Program-made: the position numbers and the translations under genes | Part shown: one piece after another, positions 54,801 to 62,892 of the stretch | Position numbering within the stretch: position 1 is the stretch's first letter | Layout of the letters: the number at the start of each line of letters is the position of its first letter | Source: Azorinus chamasolen | Taxonomy: Eukaryota > Mollusca > Bivalvia > Cardiida > Solecurtidae | NCBI GenBank assembly: GCA_963576725.1 | Contig: OY755251.1 | Span: forward strand, 36,710,862-36,774,861 | Direction: 5' to 3' | DNA: 64,000 bases | The notes under the pieces: generated by a model | What the model saw: only the letters and a program-made list of their open reading frames with translations | What the model was told of the DNA's origin: nothing | The model's database searches: none

Positions 54801-56893
54801 TGACTGAGTATCCCTCTTCTCCACACTTTTTAGTTTCACAGCCTACAAAAATATACAAAATAGACTACAATGATGTACTTTAAGAAATCAGTATTTGCTT
54901 CATTAATACTTTATATGTAAGAAATAACTATGAATATGAATTTTTATAATGCATAGGAACAAGGTAAATTTATACGATGGCAGAAATTGTAGAATCAGAT
55001 AAATATAATTTCATAGCCCCAACAGTAGTCGGCTCTGTTTGCATATGAAATTATATTGATCTAATCTGGGTCTTCTCTGTATGCAAGGTGTTAAAGGCAT
55101 ATCTATTAGGCAATAGGTTTATACCTTTAATAAAAATTAGGGTGCATACAGACCTGGAAAAGTCATGGAAAATCGACTTTTTAGCTCACCTGAGCAAAGC
55201 TCAGGGTGAGCTTTTGGGAGACTTGAATGTCCGGCATCCGTCGTGCGGTGTGCCTCGTCCGTCGTCAACAATATGCTTGTGAACACTCTAGTGGTCACAA
55301 TTTTAGTCCAATCTTCATGAAACATGGTCAGAATGAATGTCTTGATAAAATCTCGGACGAGTTCAAAAGTGGGTCAAGTTGGGTTAAAAACTAGGTCACT
55401 AGGTCAAATAGTAGGAAAACCTTTTGAACCCTCTAGAGGTAATATTTTTAGCCAAATTTTCATGAAACTTGGTCAGAATGACTGTCTTGATAAAATCTCG
55501 GAGGAGTTTGAAAAGTGGGTTACGTGGGGTGAAAAACTAGGTCACTAGGTCAAACAGTAGCAAAACCTTGTGAACACTCTAGTGGTCACAATTTTAGTCC
55601 AATCTTCATGAAACTTAGTCAGAACGAATGTCTTCATAAAATCTTGGACGAGTTCTAAAGTGGGTCAAGTGGGGTTAAAAACTAGGTCACTAGGTCAAAC
55701 AGTAGAAAAATCTTGTGAACACTAGTGGTCACATTTTTTGTCCAATCTTCATGAAACTTGGTCAGAACAAATGTCTTGATAAAATCTCGGACGAGTTTGA
55801 AAGTGGGTCAAGTGGGGTTGAAAACTAGGTCACTCAGTAGAAAAACCTTGTGAACACTCTAGTGGTCACATTTTTGGTCCAATCTGCATGAAACTTGATC
55901 ATAATGATTTTCATGATAAAAGTTCGAAAGAGTTTGAAAGTGGGTTATGTGGGGTTAAAAACTAGGTCACTAGGTCAAATAGTAGGAAAACCTTGTGAAC
56001 ACTCTAGATGTCACATTTATAGCCAAATCTTCATGAAAATTTGTCAGAATGATTGTCCTAATAAAATCTTGGACAAGTTTGAAAGTGGGTTACGTGTGGT
56101 CAAAAAGTAGGTCACTGGGTCATATCTTGTTTACACTCCAGAGGCCACATTTTTAGCCCAATTTTCCCAAACTCGCTCAGACTGTTTGTCTTGGTGATAT
56201 CAAGGTTGAGTGTGATCACGGGTGGGGTGGGAATAAAAAGTAGGTCACTAGGTCAAATCTCAGAAAAAATACTCTAGAGGGCAAATATTTAGCCCAATCT
56301 TCATTGGTCAGAATCATTGTCTTGATAAAGTCAATATTCTAAATCTTTGAAAATCCTGTTCTGTAGAACCACTGCTCATGGTCCACTATCAACATTGTTC
56401 AAATATTATCCCTAATGTCAATATTGGCCCTACCCATGGGCTACCTAGCACAAATCTTAAATCCATGGTTATCAGGTGAGCGATTAAGGGCCATCTTTGC
56501 CCTCTTGTCTTGGAAAAATCATGGTATTTTGAAAATAGGCAATTTATGATAGATTGTTTTTGCTATGTCAGTAATTGTTGATCAAATGAAATTTAGTATC
56601 ATGGACAATTGAAATTTATCATGGAAAAATCATGGAATTTTAGTGCTGGAAGGTTGTACGCACCTGGATATGTTATATCTATGCATGCAGTTTTGTTTGA
56701 TAATGCTGACCAAGTAGATTTGTATTTATAGGCTGAGGAACAGCTGAAACTGGTAGAGGAGCAGCGAAAAATGTTGGAGCAGAAACAGCGCCTTGAAGAT
56801 GAGCAACGACACAAAACAAAGAAGGAACAAGAAGTGATTCTTAACAAAAAGAATGCACGTCCGAAGTTATCATTCTCAATAGGCGGTAGATGA
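39659..56893 (+). CDS. ARGLU1: ARGLU1 orthologue, five coding exons
   Basis: CDS is join(39659-39840, 41801-41911, 48517-48742, 54136-54219, 56732-56893): 765 bases, 254 residues, slightly shorter than the vertebrate protein (about 273). Residues 1-75 are an SR/RS-rich nuclear domain ([35 protein letters not shown]). The remainder is a continuous charged coiled coil, highly conserved in the family: [68 protein letters not shown], and the C-terminal [11 protein letters not shown]. Known vertebrate ARGLU1 modulates alternative splicing and acts as a coactivator with Mediator and nuclear receptors; it is expected to be in nuclear speckles. Every junction is GT-AG with matching phase (2, 2, 0, 0). 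Introns 1-4 are about 2.0, 6.6, 5.4 and 2.5 kb, largely made of transposable elements. No poly(A) site was identified with confidence. Confidence 0.93.
40035..40260 (+). mobile_element. Family B MITE, degenerate
   Basis: GAGATACGTTTTGACACATTTG starts a B-like arm. An inserted segment with (GAT)n at about 40180-40205 separates it from TCCGACAGTCTCCTCCTGTAGG and ACCTGACCAGCAGGG. Confidence 0.45.
40492..40518. promoter_or_regulatory. NRF1-like and CRE-like motif pair in intron 1
   Basis: ACGCATGCGCA (40492-40502) is close to the NRF1 consensus and TACGTCA (40512-40518) to a CRE half. It might mark an alternative promoter; no transcript evidence is available. Confidence 0.3.
41601..41762 (-). 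mobile_element. Family A MITE with shortened hairpin, next to exon 2
   Basis: CCCCCTTTACCTCATAGGC, ATCTACCGAAAAGGAGC, CATTGTGATAGATAGAGC and a truncated second arm (TATCACAATGGTTTC). The distal arm is missing, and exon 2 begins at 41801. Confidence 0.75.
41801..41911 (+). CDS. ARGLU1: ARGLU1 exon 2
   Basis: Acceptor TTTCATTTCAG, donor TTGCA|GTAAGT, phase 2 at both ends. It encodes [14 protein letters not shown], then [18 protein letters not shown], the switch from the SR domain to the charged helix. Confidence 0.93.
41925..42190 (+). mobile_element. Family B MITE, diverged
   Basis: GTGTTTGCTTATGAAATTAT, GATTCCTCTGTTTCTACAATGG, AAGTATTCATGATGTTATTAA and AAATAATGACATCATGAAG. The left core is broken; it sits just inside intron 2. 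Confidence 0.55.
42278..43940 (+). mobile_element. G element 1 (Helentron-associated-like), complete
   Basis: It starts after a T-run with the hairpin AGCTCACCAGAGCAC ... GTGCTCAGGGTGAGCT, then a GTCCGTCGTCCG-like tract. About nine monomers of about 165 bp follow (AATCTTCTCCTCTGAAACTG, GGTCCTCTACAAAAGTTAT, TTGGCCCCGCCCCAGGGG). It ends GGTGAGCGCTTCAGGGCC, ATTCTGGCCCTCTTG, where GGGCCATTCTGGCCC is a terminal hairpin. No protein is encoded. Confidence 0.85.
43952..44148 (+). mobile_element. Family C hairpin MITE
   Basis: CAGAGCTACAGATAAAGG to CGCATCTTATCTGGACCTCAG, with the core TTTCTCCACCAAACCCTATA and GAATCGTCTCGAAGAGACG. Confidence 0.85.
44225..44540 (+). mobile_element. Two B element remnants
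   Basis: AGCTCCTTAGGGAGCAGTTTG (44242 on) is a decayed B core. At 44401-44525 there is a second B (TAATCATTTACCCCATAAAT, GAGAAGACCCAGATCAG, GAGCCGTCTGATCAGGG). Confidence 0.55.
44543..48018 (+). mobile_element. G element 2, interrupted by G element 3
   Basis: The 5' hairpin AGCTCACCTGGCAC ... GTGCCAAGGTGAGCT is followed by a GTGCGTCGTGCGTAC-like tract. Monomers of about 154 bp (TTTGATATTTGGTATGTAGC, TGGCCCCGCCCCGGGG, CTTATCAGTTTTTCATAGG) follow, ending AGGTGAGCGATTAAGGGCC, ATCATGGCCCTCTTG. Monomers decay toward the 3' end (47220-47960). Confidence 0.85.
45725..47208 (+). mobile_element. G element 3, nested in G element 2
   Basis: It has the same subfamily as G1: AGCTCACCAGAGCAC start, GTCCGTCGTCGTCCG tract, about eight 165-bp monomers, and end GTCTGGTGAGCGCTTCAGG, ATTCTGGCCCTCTTG. 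Flanks TATCAGTTTTTT and TCATAGGAAAATC are the two halves of a G2 monomer. Confidence 0.88.
48028..48134 (+). mobile_element. Family B right arm
   Basis: TTGGCAAAACATTTCTGTG, TAATGACATTATTCCTTACATG and TTTTCATGGAGTAAAGGATTA. The core is missing. Confidence 0.5.
48158..48479. mobile_element. Family F2 pogo-like MITE, complete
   Basis: CAGTTGAGCTTCGATAGCTC and the inverted GAGATATGGAAGTTCGACTG are flanked by TATA. The 54-bp perfect hairpin in the centre is GTGTAAAGTAATGCTGAAAG, CTCCTGCTGCAGGAG and its complement. It ends 37 bp before exon 3. Confidence 0.88.
48517..48742 (+). CDS. ARGLU1: ARGLU1 exon 3
   Basis: Acceptor ATATTTAAG|G and donor AGGAG|GTAATA. It completes the split codon ([10 protein letters not shown]) and encodes the best-conserved coiled coil ([20 protein letters not shown]). 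The acceptor has a poor pyrimidine tract. Confidence 0.93.
48956..49150 (+). mobile_element. Family C hairpin MITE, variant core
   Basis: CAGAGAAACAGAGAAGGTGCC, TTTCTCCACTAATCCTTATA, GTGACCACACAGTAGACTC and complement, then CATCTTATCTGGAACTCTG. The inner stem differs completely from the GAATCGTCT stem of other copies, yet is still paired. Confidence 0.8.
49540..49710 (+). mobile_element. Family B MITE, diverged
   Basis: TTTGAACAAAGTAGACCCAG, ATCAGATGGCTCCTGAAGG, TCTGATCAGGTTCTGCTC and GATCTGATGCTACAATGG. Confidence 0.6.
50163..50367 (+). mobile_element. Family C hairpin MITE with flanking ATATGT
   Basis: The element CGGAGCTACAGATGACG ... TTATCTGGAGCTCCG spans 50169-50361. ATATGT lies directly at 50163-50168 and 50362-50367. 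Confidence 0.8.
50545..50772 (-). mobile_element. Family B TTAA MITE
   Basis: TTAACCCTTTACTCCTTACA, GGCCATGGCAGAATCAGAGC, the perfect core GATCAGACGGCTCCTACAGG with its complement, and ATGGAGTAAAGGGTTAG. Confidence 0.85.
51250..51699 (+). mobile_element. Family B MITE split by an A element
   Basis: CTTTACTCCATAGTTATTTC, TTGCAAACAGAGTAGACCC, CAGACAGCTCCTGTAAGAGC and the long arm to TAAATATTAA at 51434. B resumes after 51654 as GCTAATCAATATCTG ... TCATGGAGTAAAGTGTTAA. Confidence 0.75.
51431..51654 (+). mobile_element. Family A TTAA MITE, complete, nested in B
   Basis: TTAACCCTTTCCTCCATAAA to CCTATGAGGGAATGGGTCAA. The left TTAA is intact, the right is mutated to TCAA, and B sequence is on both sides. 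Confidence 0.88.
52075..52222. mobile_element. Degenerate family F MITE
   Basis: ACCTTTGTATAGTGACAGC, ACTGCTTATTGCAGAATG, CTGCATTAAGCACCTACCTG and TTGCAGAGAGGTTTTACTG. Confidence 0.55.
52324..52549 (-). mobile_element. Family B TTAA MITE
   Basis: This 226-bp copy has TTAACCCTTTACTCTATG and AGAGTAAAGGGTTAA ends, with core GATCAGACAACTCC and its partner. Confidence 0.85.
53414..53832 (+). mobile_element. Family B TTAA MITE interrupted by C
   Basis: TTAACCCTTTACCTCATAG and TCATCAGGTAAAGGGTTAA delimit B. The C element at 53552-53748 splits its long arm between GATTCTATTTT and TATTTTCATG. Confidence 0.8.
53552..53748 (-). mobile_element. Family C hairpin MITE, nested in B
   Basis: CAGAGCTCCAGATAAGATGC to CCTTTATCTGTAGCTAAAGC, with the core CTCCACCAAACCCTATAC, TTTAGAATCGTATAATCGAG and complement. 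Confidence 0.85.
54136..54219 (+). CDS. ARGLU1: ARGLU1 exon 4
   Basis: Acceptor TATTTTGTAG|GAG, donor ATTG|GTAAGC, 28 codons, phase 0 at both ends. It encodes [18 protein letters not shown] and [10 protein letters not shown]. The donor is the first of three identical tandem donors. Confidence 0.93.
54212..54334 (+). repeat. 41-bp tandem triplication of the exon 4 donor region
   Basis: GAAAATTGGTAAGCTAAG plus TGTATGGTCGGACAGAATTAGGT is present three times with one mismatch in the first copy and one near the end of the third. GTAAGC occurs at 54220, 54261 and 54302. Confidence 0.95.
54540..54845. repeat. About 38-bp degenerate minisatellite
   Basis: Units such as GTCCCACTTCTCCGTGACAA plus GTTTCACAGTGTTTGTGT. 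The last clear copies are 38 bp apart (54713 and 54751). Confidence 0.75.
54890..55100 (-). mobile_element. Family B MITE, diverged
   Basis: ATATGTAAGAAATAACTATG, GGCAGAAATTGTAGAATCAG, ATAATTTCATAGCCCC and TGGGTCTTCTCTGTATGC. The hairpin core is mostly lost. Confidence 0.5.
55183..56507 (+). mobile_element. G element 4, different monomer
   Basis: Hairpin AGCTCACCTGAGC ... GCTCAGGGTGAGCT, CCGTCGTGCG tract, then about seven monomers of about 150 bp (CACTCTAGTGGTCACAATTT, CATGAAACTTGGTCAGAATG, AAAACTAGGTCACTAGGTC). End AGGTGAGCGATTAAGGGCC, ATCTTTGCCCTCTTG. Only the termini resemble G1-G3; the array sequence is unrelated. Confidence 0.85.
56732..56893 (+). CDS. ARGLU1: ARGLU1 exon 5 and stop
   Basis: Acceptor GTATTTATAG|GCT. 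It encodes [14 protein letters not shown], the last coiled-coil turns, and the conserved [12 protein letters not shown] ending, followed by TGA. The 3' untranslated region continues into unassigned DNA. Confidence 0.93.
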   Translation, partial: AEEQLKLVEEQRKMLEQKQRLEDEQRHKTKKEQEVILNKKNARPKLSFSIGGR

Positions 56894-57360
56894 TGCAAGG
56901 TGTGTTAATTTTGTGGTAAAAGTCACAAGTGGTCACCTGTTTAATAGTCAGGGCCTTTCGAGGGTGAATCGTTGGGAATTTGTGAATGGAGATAGTGTAG
57001 GAACGATTAAATATGATTCAAGTGTCATATTTTATGAGAAATTTCTGAAATATAATTATATCTCCATCCAACTGACCACATAGATTCAGGGAAATCCTCA
57101 CATTCAAAATCAGGTCAGGTGAAGACATCCTGGTAGAGAGCTACCCAAATGCCAGAGCTTACCTGTGATAGGAAGGGGGTGGAGCAACAGCCGTCTCTAC
57201 CATAGTGACCAGTATCCAGCCAACAGACAGTCACCGATCAAGAATTACTGCTTCAGTTGTGATTAGATATATACAAAACTGCTTTACTCACTTCTCAATG
57301 GTTTTCTCTGTACTCGAATTGCAACATCTGATCGCAGTATGTGTATTTTAAAACTTAGCA
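56894..57360 (+). other. Probable ARGLU1 3' UTR or downstream DNA
   Basis: No repeat is recognised. ATTAAA at about 57007 is a possible weak poly(A) signal. Confidence 0.35.
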
Positions 57361-57363
57361 TAT

Positions 57364-57717
57364 TTTAACTCTTTCCATGCAATTGGCAATTTTTTTCTCC
57401 AAAAAGTTTGGATTCAGATGAGATGCTGAGTAACTTGGCATCTCATCAGGATCCAAACTTTTTGCCACTTCAAGAACTTGTAGCAGACAACAAATTTTAC
57501 TGCAACAATTCAGAGCTACAGATAAAGGTACACACTCAAATACTAAAATCGTCATTTCTCCACCAAACCCTATGTTGTGACCACTCTTTAGAATCGTCTT
57601 TAAAGAGTGGTCACAACATTGGGTTTGGTGGAGAAATATAGAAGTTATACTTGAAAATATTTCATGCATCTTATCTGGAGCGCTGCTGCAACAATTACTT
57701 AGCATGCAAAGAATTAG
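57364..57717 (+). mobile_element. Family E TTAA MITE interrupted by C
   Basis: TTAACTCTTTCCATGCAATT, hairpin AAAAAGTTTGGATTCAG, GATGCTGAGTAACTTGGCATC, GATCCAAACTTTTTG. After the C insertion it ends AGCATGCAAAGAATTAG. Confidence 0.8.
57500..57696 (+). mobile_element. Family C MITE with 11-bp flanking duplication
   Basis: CAGAGCTACAGATAAAGG ... CTTATCTGGAGCGCTG occupies 57511-57685. CTGCAACAATT lies immediately before and after it (57500-57510, 57686-57696). Confidence 0.88.
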
Positions 57718-57719
57718 AT

Positions 57720-57985
57720 AGTCTTAGAAATTTTATCTGAATTGGCTCTTAAGTTTTCTAGGTATGTAAATTACTAGACCAACTCCATTGTTAAGTATAT
57801 TGATAGGGTTATTACCCATTTTAGTTGTGCTCACTTGCAGTCAGGTTGACAGTTGTCACAAGGTGTGTGTTTGTGTGCCATGATGATGTCATTTCGTACT
57901 TGTTTAATTCATATTTTTATTTTGGATTTACAAACTTATCATGAATAGACGTTGTCACATACAAGAACCATTACTCAAGCATTAC
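57720..57985. other. Unassigned DNA
   Basis: Nothing is recognised. Confidence 0.35.
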
Positions 57986-57993
57986 CCATTTTT

Positions 57994-58716
57994 AGCTCGT
58001 CTGTTTCGAAGAAAAGTCGAGCTATTGTGATCACTGGGTCGTAGTCATCGTTGGTGTGCAAAAACTTTAATGTAGCTCGTTACTCCAAAAGTATAAGAGG
58101 TATCACCATGAAACTTCATAGGTTTAGTAGATCTCATTGAGGAGAAGGCCCCTACATAAGAACCGTAACTCTTGATTTCAAAATTTTGGAGTTATGGCCC
58201 TTTATCGTTTTCATTTTTTTAGCTCCACTTTTTTATTGTCATGACCCTCTCGTCGGCGTCGGCATTGGCGTTGGTTAACCTTTTTGTTAAGGTCCCTTTT
58301 CTCAGAAATCATCAAAGATATTTGGTTCATATCTGGTATGTATGTTTACTATCGCAAGGGGAACCCATTTCACAAGGGTAGGTAACCCTAAAATTAATTT
58401 TGCCATAGTTATGCCCCTTTTTCAACTTAGATTTTTCATTGTTGGTTAAGTTTTATGTTCAGGTCTATGTCTCAGAAACTGTCCAAGATATTTGGTTCAA
58501 CTTTGGCATACATGTTAACTATTACAAGGGGGCCCCGTTTCACAAGGGCAGGTAACCCTAAAATTTATTTTGCTATAGTTATCTCCCCTTTCTGACTTAG
58601 ACTTCCACTACACTATCCAGCACTAAAGAAAGTGGACCGCGCTGTCTGCGGACAGCTCTTGTTTAAATTTAGCTGGACAAGTATCAGACGAGCGTTGGCG
58701 CCGCACACAGCTCTTG
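57994..58716 (+). mobile_element. G-like element 5 (AGCTCGTC type), interrupted
   Basis: 5' hairpin AGCTCGTCTG ... AAGTCGAGCT, then ATCACTGGGTCGTAGTCATCG. 3' end CAGACGAGCGTTGGCGCCG, CACACAGCTCTTG. It is interrupted at 58221-58661 by another element. Confidence 0.7.
58221..58661 (+). mobile_element. G-like element 5b (AGCTCCAC type), nested
   Basis: It starts after seven T as AGCTCCACTTTTTTATTG and contains CGTCGGCGTCGGCATTGG and two loosely repeated monomers (TATTTGGTTCATATCTGG, AAGGGCAGGTAACCCTAAA). It ends CTGTCTGCGGACAGCTCTTG, with a CTGTC-TGCG-GACAG hairpin. Confidence 0.7.
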
Positions 58717-58754
58717 TTGAAAGCTGCCTTGATAAGGTGCCCATTGGTATTTAA

Positions 58755-58995
58755 TTAACCCTTTCCCTATTGAACAGTTATGAGTATATTGATGACTTCA
58801 TAATATTCATTAACTTATTTTTTATAATTTAAAATTTTTAATGGAATTTTTAGCTTCAGCAAAAACTGTAGGATCAGAACCAAAATAATTTCAAAAGCAA
58901 ACACTGACGACTGATCTGATAACTCTTTCAAGAGCTGTCTAATCTGGATCTAATCTTGTTTGGAAGCGTGCTACTATGAGAGATAGGGATAAAAA
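58755..58995 (-). mobile_element. Family B TTAA MITE, diverged
   Basis: TTAACCCTTTCCCTATTGAA, GCAAAAACTGTAGGATCAG, AAAGCAAACACTGACGAC, AGAGCTGTCTAATCTGGATC and TATGAGAGATAGGGATAA. Confidence 0.65.
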
Positions 58996-59012
58996 AAAAT
59001 GTGCCAGGATTC

Positions 59013-59145
59013 TTAACCCTTTCACCGCCGCAGTCGCATAAATGCACCACGACAAATTTATTTATCTTATTTCCTTATTTTTCTGAATGGTATAACAAAC
59101 TTGGATTGCAGACTACAATTAGAAATTTGGCGCCGAAAGGGTTAA
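59013..59145 (-). mobile_element. Family D TTAA MITE, internally deleted
   Basis: TTAACCCTTTCACCGCCGC and TTGGCGCCGAAAGGGTTAA enclose only 133 bp. The GC-rich hairpin is gone, while both ends are intact. Confidence 0.85.
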
Positions 59146-59251
59146 TTTACATACATAGGTTTAATTGCTGATGTTTGTGTCCTATATGCAGAAAGGATAA
59201 AAACTGTTCCTCAGTGTAAAGATATTCATTGTGTTAGCTGCTAAGTAGCTG

Positions 59252-59481
59252 CTTATCCCTTTACTCCATAGATATGTCTTTTAATGCCTTTGCAAACAGA
59301 GTAGACCCAGGTCAGTCAGCTTCTGTTTGCTAATGGAATTAAATAGAGATATAATTCTGTAAGTTTTGCCAGGCTCATGACTTTTGTTGTTCACATTCTA
59401 TTGTAAATGTTAAGCTAATTGATAATCATACATTCATAATAGCAGTATTACTTAATGAATATTCATGGAGTAAAGGGTTAA
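59252..59481 (+). mobile_element. Family B TTAA MITE, core deleted
   Basis: TATCCCTTTACTCCATAGAT, TTTGCAAACAGAGTAGACCC, a shortened core (GGTCAGTCAGCTTC), TGTTTGCTAATGG, and CATGGAGTAAAGGGTTAA. Confidence 0.75.
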
Positions 59482-59724
59482 CTTTGGATAGAGGTGCATT
59501 GTGTTACTCAGATTAGGCAGTGGTAAAAGGGTTAATAATGAAAGAGAGTCCGGTACATGTATTGTGAATAGCTGATGTATAGGATATTGCATGTGGTGTA
59601 CATGTGTTAAAGAGATGTATAGATTTAAATATAAACAAACAATAGTTTGAGATATTTAATAAGTCAATGTGGACAATTAAAATTGATTCCATGTGCTATT
59701 TGTAATTATTCTGATTTTGACCTG

Positions 59725-59930
59725 TTAACTCTTTGCACGCTAGTGGCGAACCTGTAATTACCCATGCAAACAGTTTGGATCCATCTGCATAATGCGGCGT
59801 CTAATCAGGATCCAAACTTTTTGTCGTCTTGACCATATTTTTGCAAAGAAATGAGAGAAAGTTTATTTTAAGAATTGAAGCAGAGGACAATTGTTACAGG
59901 CGAAAAATTACTTGGCGTGCAAAGAGTTAA
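59725..59930 (+). mobile_element. Family E TTAA MITE, complete
   Basis: This 206-bp copy runs from TTAACTCTTTGCACGCTAG to TTGGCGTGCAAAGAGTTAA. Hairpin AAACAGTTTGGATCC, GCGGCGTCTAATCAGGATCC. The outermost bases are perfectly inverted. Confidence 0.85.
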
Positions 59931-60530
59931 ATAGGCAAAGTTAATATTTGTACATATTTGAATCTTTACCATTGTGTGGGTGAACAGTGTCGGCCATTGC
60001 TACTAACTTGGATCCAGATAAGACACTGAGCTATTTTTGTGTTTAATCAGGTTTCACTTGATTGGACATGATCATATTTTCATTCATACATACATCAACA
60101 GGTAGTCTGACATCACAATATGTGGCTTTAGGTTTAAGATCTAGGGTTGGATATATGGGGCAGGTGTTATGTGTTAAAGGTCTACAGTAGAACTTGTGAG
60201 AGAACACTTTAAAAGGATTTTAATCAATGATTGCCATTGATAACAGGTTGGATGCAGATGACTTGGTGTCACATAAGGATCCAAACTGTTTTCATTTTTT
60301 AAAAGAATATAATGAGCCACTCTGTGGGAATAAGTGTCTTATTTCATTGCAAACAGTGTATACCTTGACCAGTGTATATGCTAAAGAGTCTCCCTTACTC
60401 CAGTGTGACATCTTGTCACGGTCTACACAGTTGATCATTCATCAAGTTGTGTAGTAATATGTTCTTTATCATTCCGTATTGTGTAAAATCTGATTGGATA
60501 CCTCGTCAAAGATGTAATGTCTTGTCTGAT
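59931..60530. other. E core remnants and unassigned DNA
   Basis: ACTTGGATCCAGATAAGAC (60007 on) and AACAGGTTGGATGCAGATG (60242 on) are half cores of E. No gene is supported; the open frame at 60227-60454 overlaps MITE sequence. Confidence 0.45.
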
Positions 60531-60687
60531 CTACAGTAGAACCTGCCTTAAACGGCCATCAAAAAAAGATATATGTATAGTTCTGTAAGGCAGATGGTAG
60601 CTTAATGCAGGGCAAAGCAATGCAGAAAGCTCCTATAGGAACTTGTTGCATTATTTTTGCCCTGCATTCAGCAACCACCTGCTTTTT

Positions 60688-62468
60688 AGCTCACCAGAGC
60701 ACAAAGTGCTCAGGGTGAGCTTTTGTGATCACCTGATGTCCGTCGGCGTGCGTCGTCCGTCGTCCTTCGTTCGTCGTTCGTCGTTTGTCGTTCGTCGTCC
60801 GTCGTCAACAATTTGAACCTTTAAAAATCTTCTCCTCTGAATCTATAGGCTGCTTAGCTTTCATCTTTGGCACATAGCTTCACCTATTGGTCCTTTACAA
60901 AAGTTATATAAATTATGTCCCTGGAGTCAAAATTGGCCCCACCCTGGGGGTGTCAAGTTTTCAATAGAAACATATAGTGAAACTTTGAAAATCTTCTTCT
61001 CTGAAACTGGAAGGTTCTCAGCTTTGATATTTGGCACATAGCATCATCTATAGGTCCTCTACAAAAGTTTTATAAATCATGTCCCTGGGGTCAAAATTGG
61101 CCCCGCCCTAGGGGTGGCAAGTTTTCCGTAGCTGACTGCATCTTCTTGGCAAAAACTACATGTCCTAGAGCTTAGATATTTGGTGTATGGATTTACTTAG
61201 TTTACCTTTAAGAATTTTGTTAATATCATAGTTCTGAGGTTAAAATTGGTCCTGCCCTTTGGGTTATACTTTAAAATAGGCTTTTTCACTTCAGAAACTG
61301 CGGCTAAAGGTTTCTCCTACAACCCAGTCCACTGAGACTGACCTAGTATAGCCAGTTCCAGTGGTTTTACCCTTAGTCTAATCAGTAGAGTAGAAATTGT
61401 ATTTAGCCAAATAAATAACAAACACTCATTTTAGATGGAGAAAACTAAGTGGATAATTCTCAAAATGCTCTTTGCATATCTGTGTCCTGCATTAAGCTCT
61501 CAGATATCAATATAGAGTCTTATCAGTATATCTTTTGTGAAGTTTAGCTGAATACAAGTCAAGTGTTCTATGCTGTAGCATTCTTTATCAGTATTATAGT
61601 TGTTTCAGAATTGTTGTCTGCTTGTCTAAGATTGTTCACATTGTTTTTTAATACATGTCAATCTTACAATTAACTCTCTTGTACAAAACAATTATGAAGT
61701 ACAATATTTGATTCTGATCTGACACATATGTAATTTGAAGTACATATGCGTCAGATCAGAATCCAAACTGTGCTAGGTCTCCCTTTGCACTTTTGATAAC
61801 AACTGGGTTGCCTCCCTTCTGGGTAGACAACTGATATTTTTAGATCTGGCCTATTGCACAGACAATTAACCCTTTACTCCATAATTATGCATTTCTGCAC
61901 CATTGCAAACAGAGTAGACCCAGATTAGATGGCTCATTTAGTAGCCATATGATCAATCTGCTCTGTTTACTTATGATATTATATAGTGCAAATTGCATTA
62001 AATTATTTCCATTTTTGTGTACAATATACAATGTACTTATAATATGTTAACTTAACCCTTTCCCTCATATAAATGCCTTTTCATGCATTTGCAAACAGAG
62101 CAGACCCAGATCAGGCAAACAGAGCAGATCCAGATCATGTATCATCACCTTCAGGTCCTTTACAAAAGTTATATTAATTATGGCCCTGGGGTCAAAATTG
62201 GCCCTGCCCCAGGGGTGGGTAGTTTTCAGTAGAAACATATAGAGCAAACTTTGAAAATCTTATGAAACTGAAAGGTGCTCAGCTTTCATATTTGGCTCAT
62301 AGCATCATGTCTAAGTCCTCTACAAAAGTTATATAAATTATGCCCCTGGGGTCAAAATTGGCCCGCCCCAGGGCCGGCTAGTTTTCTATAGAAACATATA
62401 GTGAAAACTTTGAAAATCTTCTCCTCTGATTGTCTGGTGAGCGCTTCAGGGCCATTCTGGCCCTCTTG
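60688..62468 (+). mobile_element. G element 6, itself carrying B insertions
   Basis: AGCTCACCAGAGCAC hairpin, GTCGTCCGTCGTCCTTCG-like tract, then two or three 165-bp monomers. A diverged middle follows (61140-61860). After the B sequences (61866-62140) two more monomers end GCGCTTCAGGGCCATTCTGG, CCCTCTTG. Confidence 0.8.
61866..62140 (+). mobile_element. B MITE plus a chimeric B junction inside G6
   Basis: The first copy starts TTAACCCTTTACTCCATAAT and carries GCAAACAGAGTAGACCCAG. The second starts TTAACCCTTTCCCTCATATA (62052) and has its core start duplicated (CAGATCAGGCAAACAGAGC). It then jumps into a G monomer (ACCTTCAGGTCCTTTAC). Confidence 0.65.
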
Positions 62469-62524
62469 TTTAAGACTTCTGTTAAATAAATGAATGACCG
62501 CTTAAGACAGGTTCTATGTACTGT

Positions 62525-62890
62525 TGGCAGTGAAATAAAACTTTCCCCAGAGGGTCTCAAATGCAAGAAAAAAATTCATTGTTAACACTTCGGTAAAGTA
62601 ATGGTTGAGCTCAGCCTTTCCGACATTTCAGATAAACCGTTTCTGTACAGATACTGAATGTTCTATTTTTTCTCGACACATCTCATGACAGCATTATGAT
62701 GTTTGTTTCACACAAGAAAACAATTTGCAAACTGTTTAAATGAAGTGTGGTATATACTGAGGTAGAATGTGTTAAATGATCGACAATGCTTTAGTAACAA
62801 ACTAGCTTATCAACCCTTTACCCTGATGACTTTGTATGGCAGACTCCACCCCATATAAGTATTATTTATATACTTTTCTTATATTTGTTG
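62525..62890. other. Unassigned DNA
   Basis: No gene is recognised. A possible B left end (CAACCCTTTACCCTGATGAC) lies at about 62813. Confidence 0.35.
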
Positions 62891-62892
62891 GA

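Larger units (their letters stand above)
60534..62523. mobile_element. Family F MITE split by G element 6
   Basis: CAGTAGAACCTGCCTTAAACG and its hairpin (60590-60680) lie left of the G element. The complementary TGACCGCTTAAGACAGGTTC lies right of it, ending near TACTG at 62523. Confidence 0.75.
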
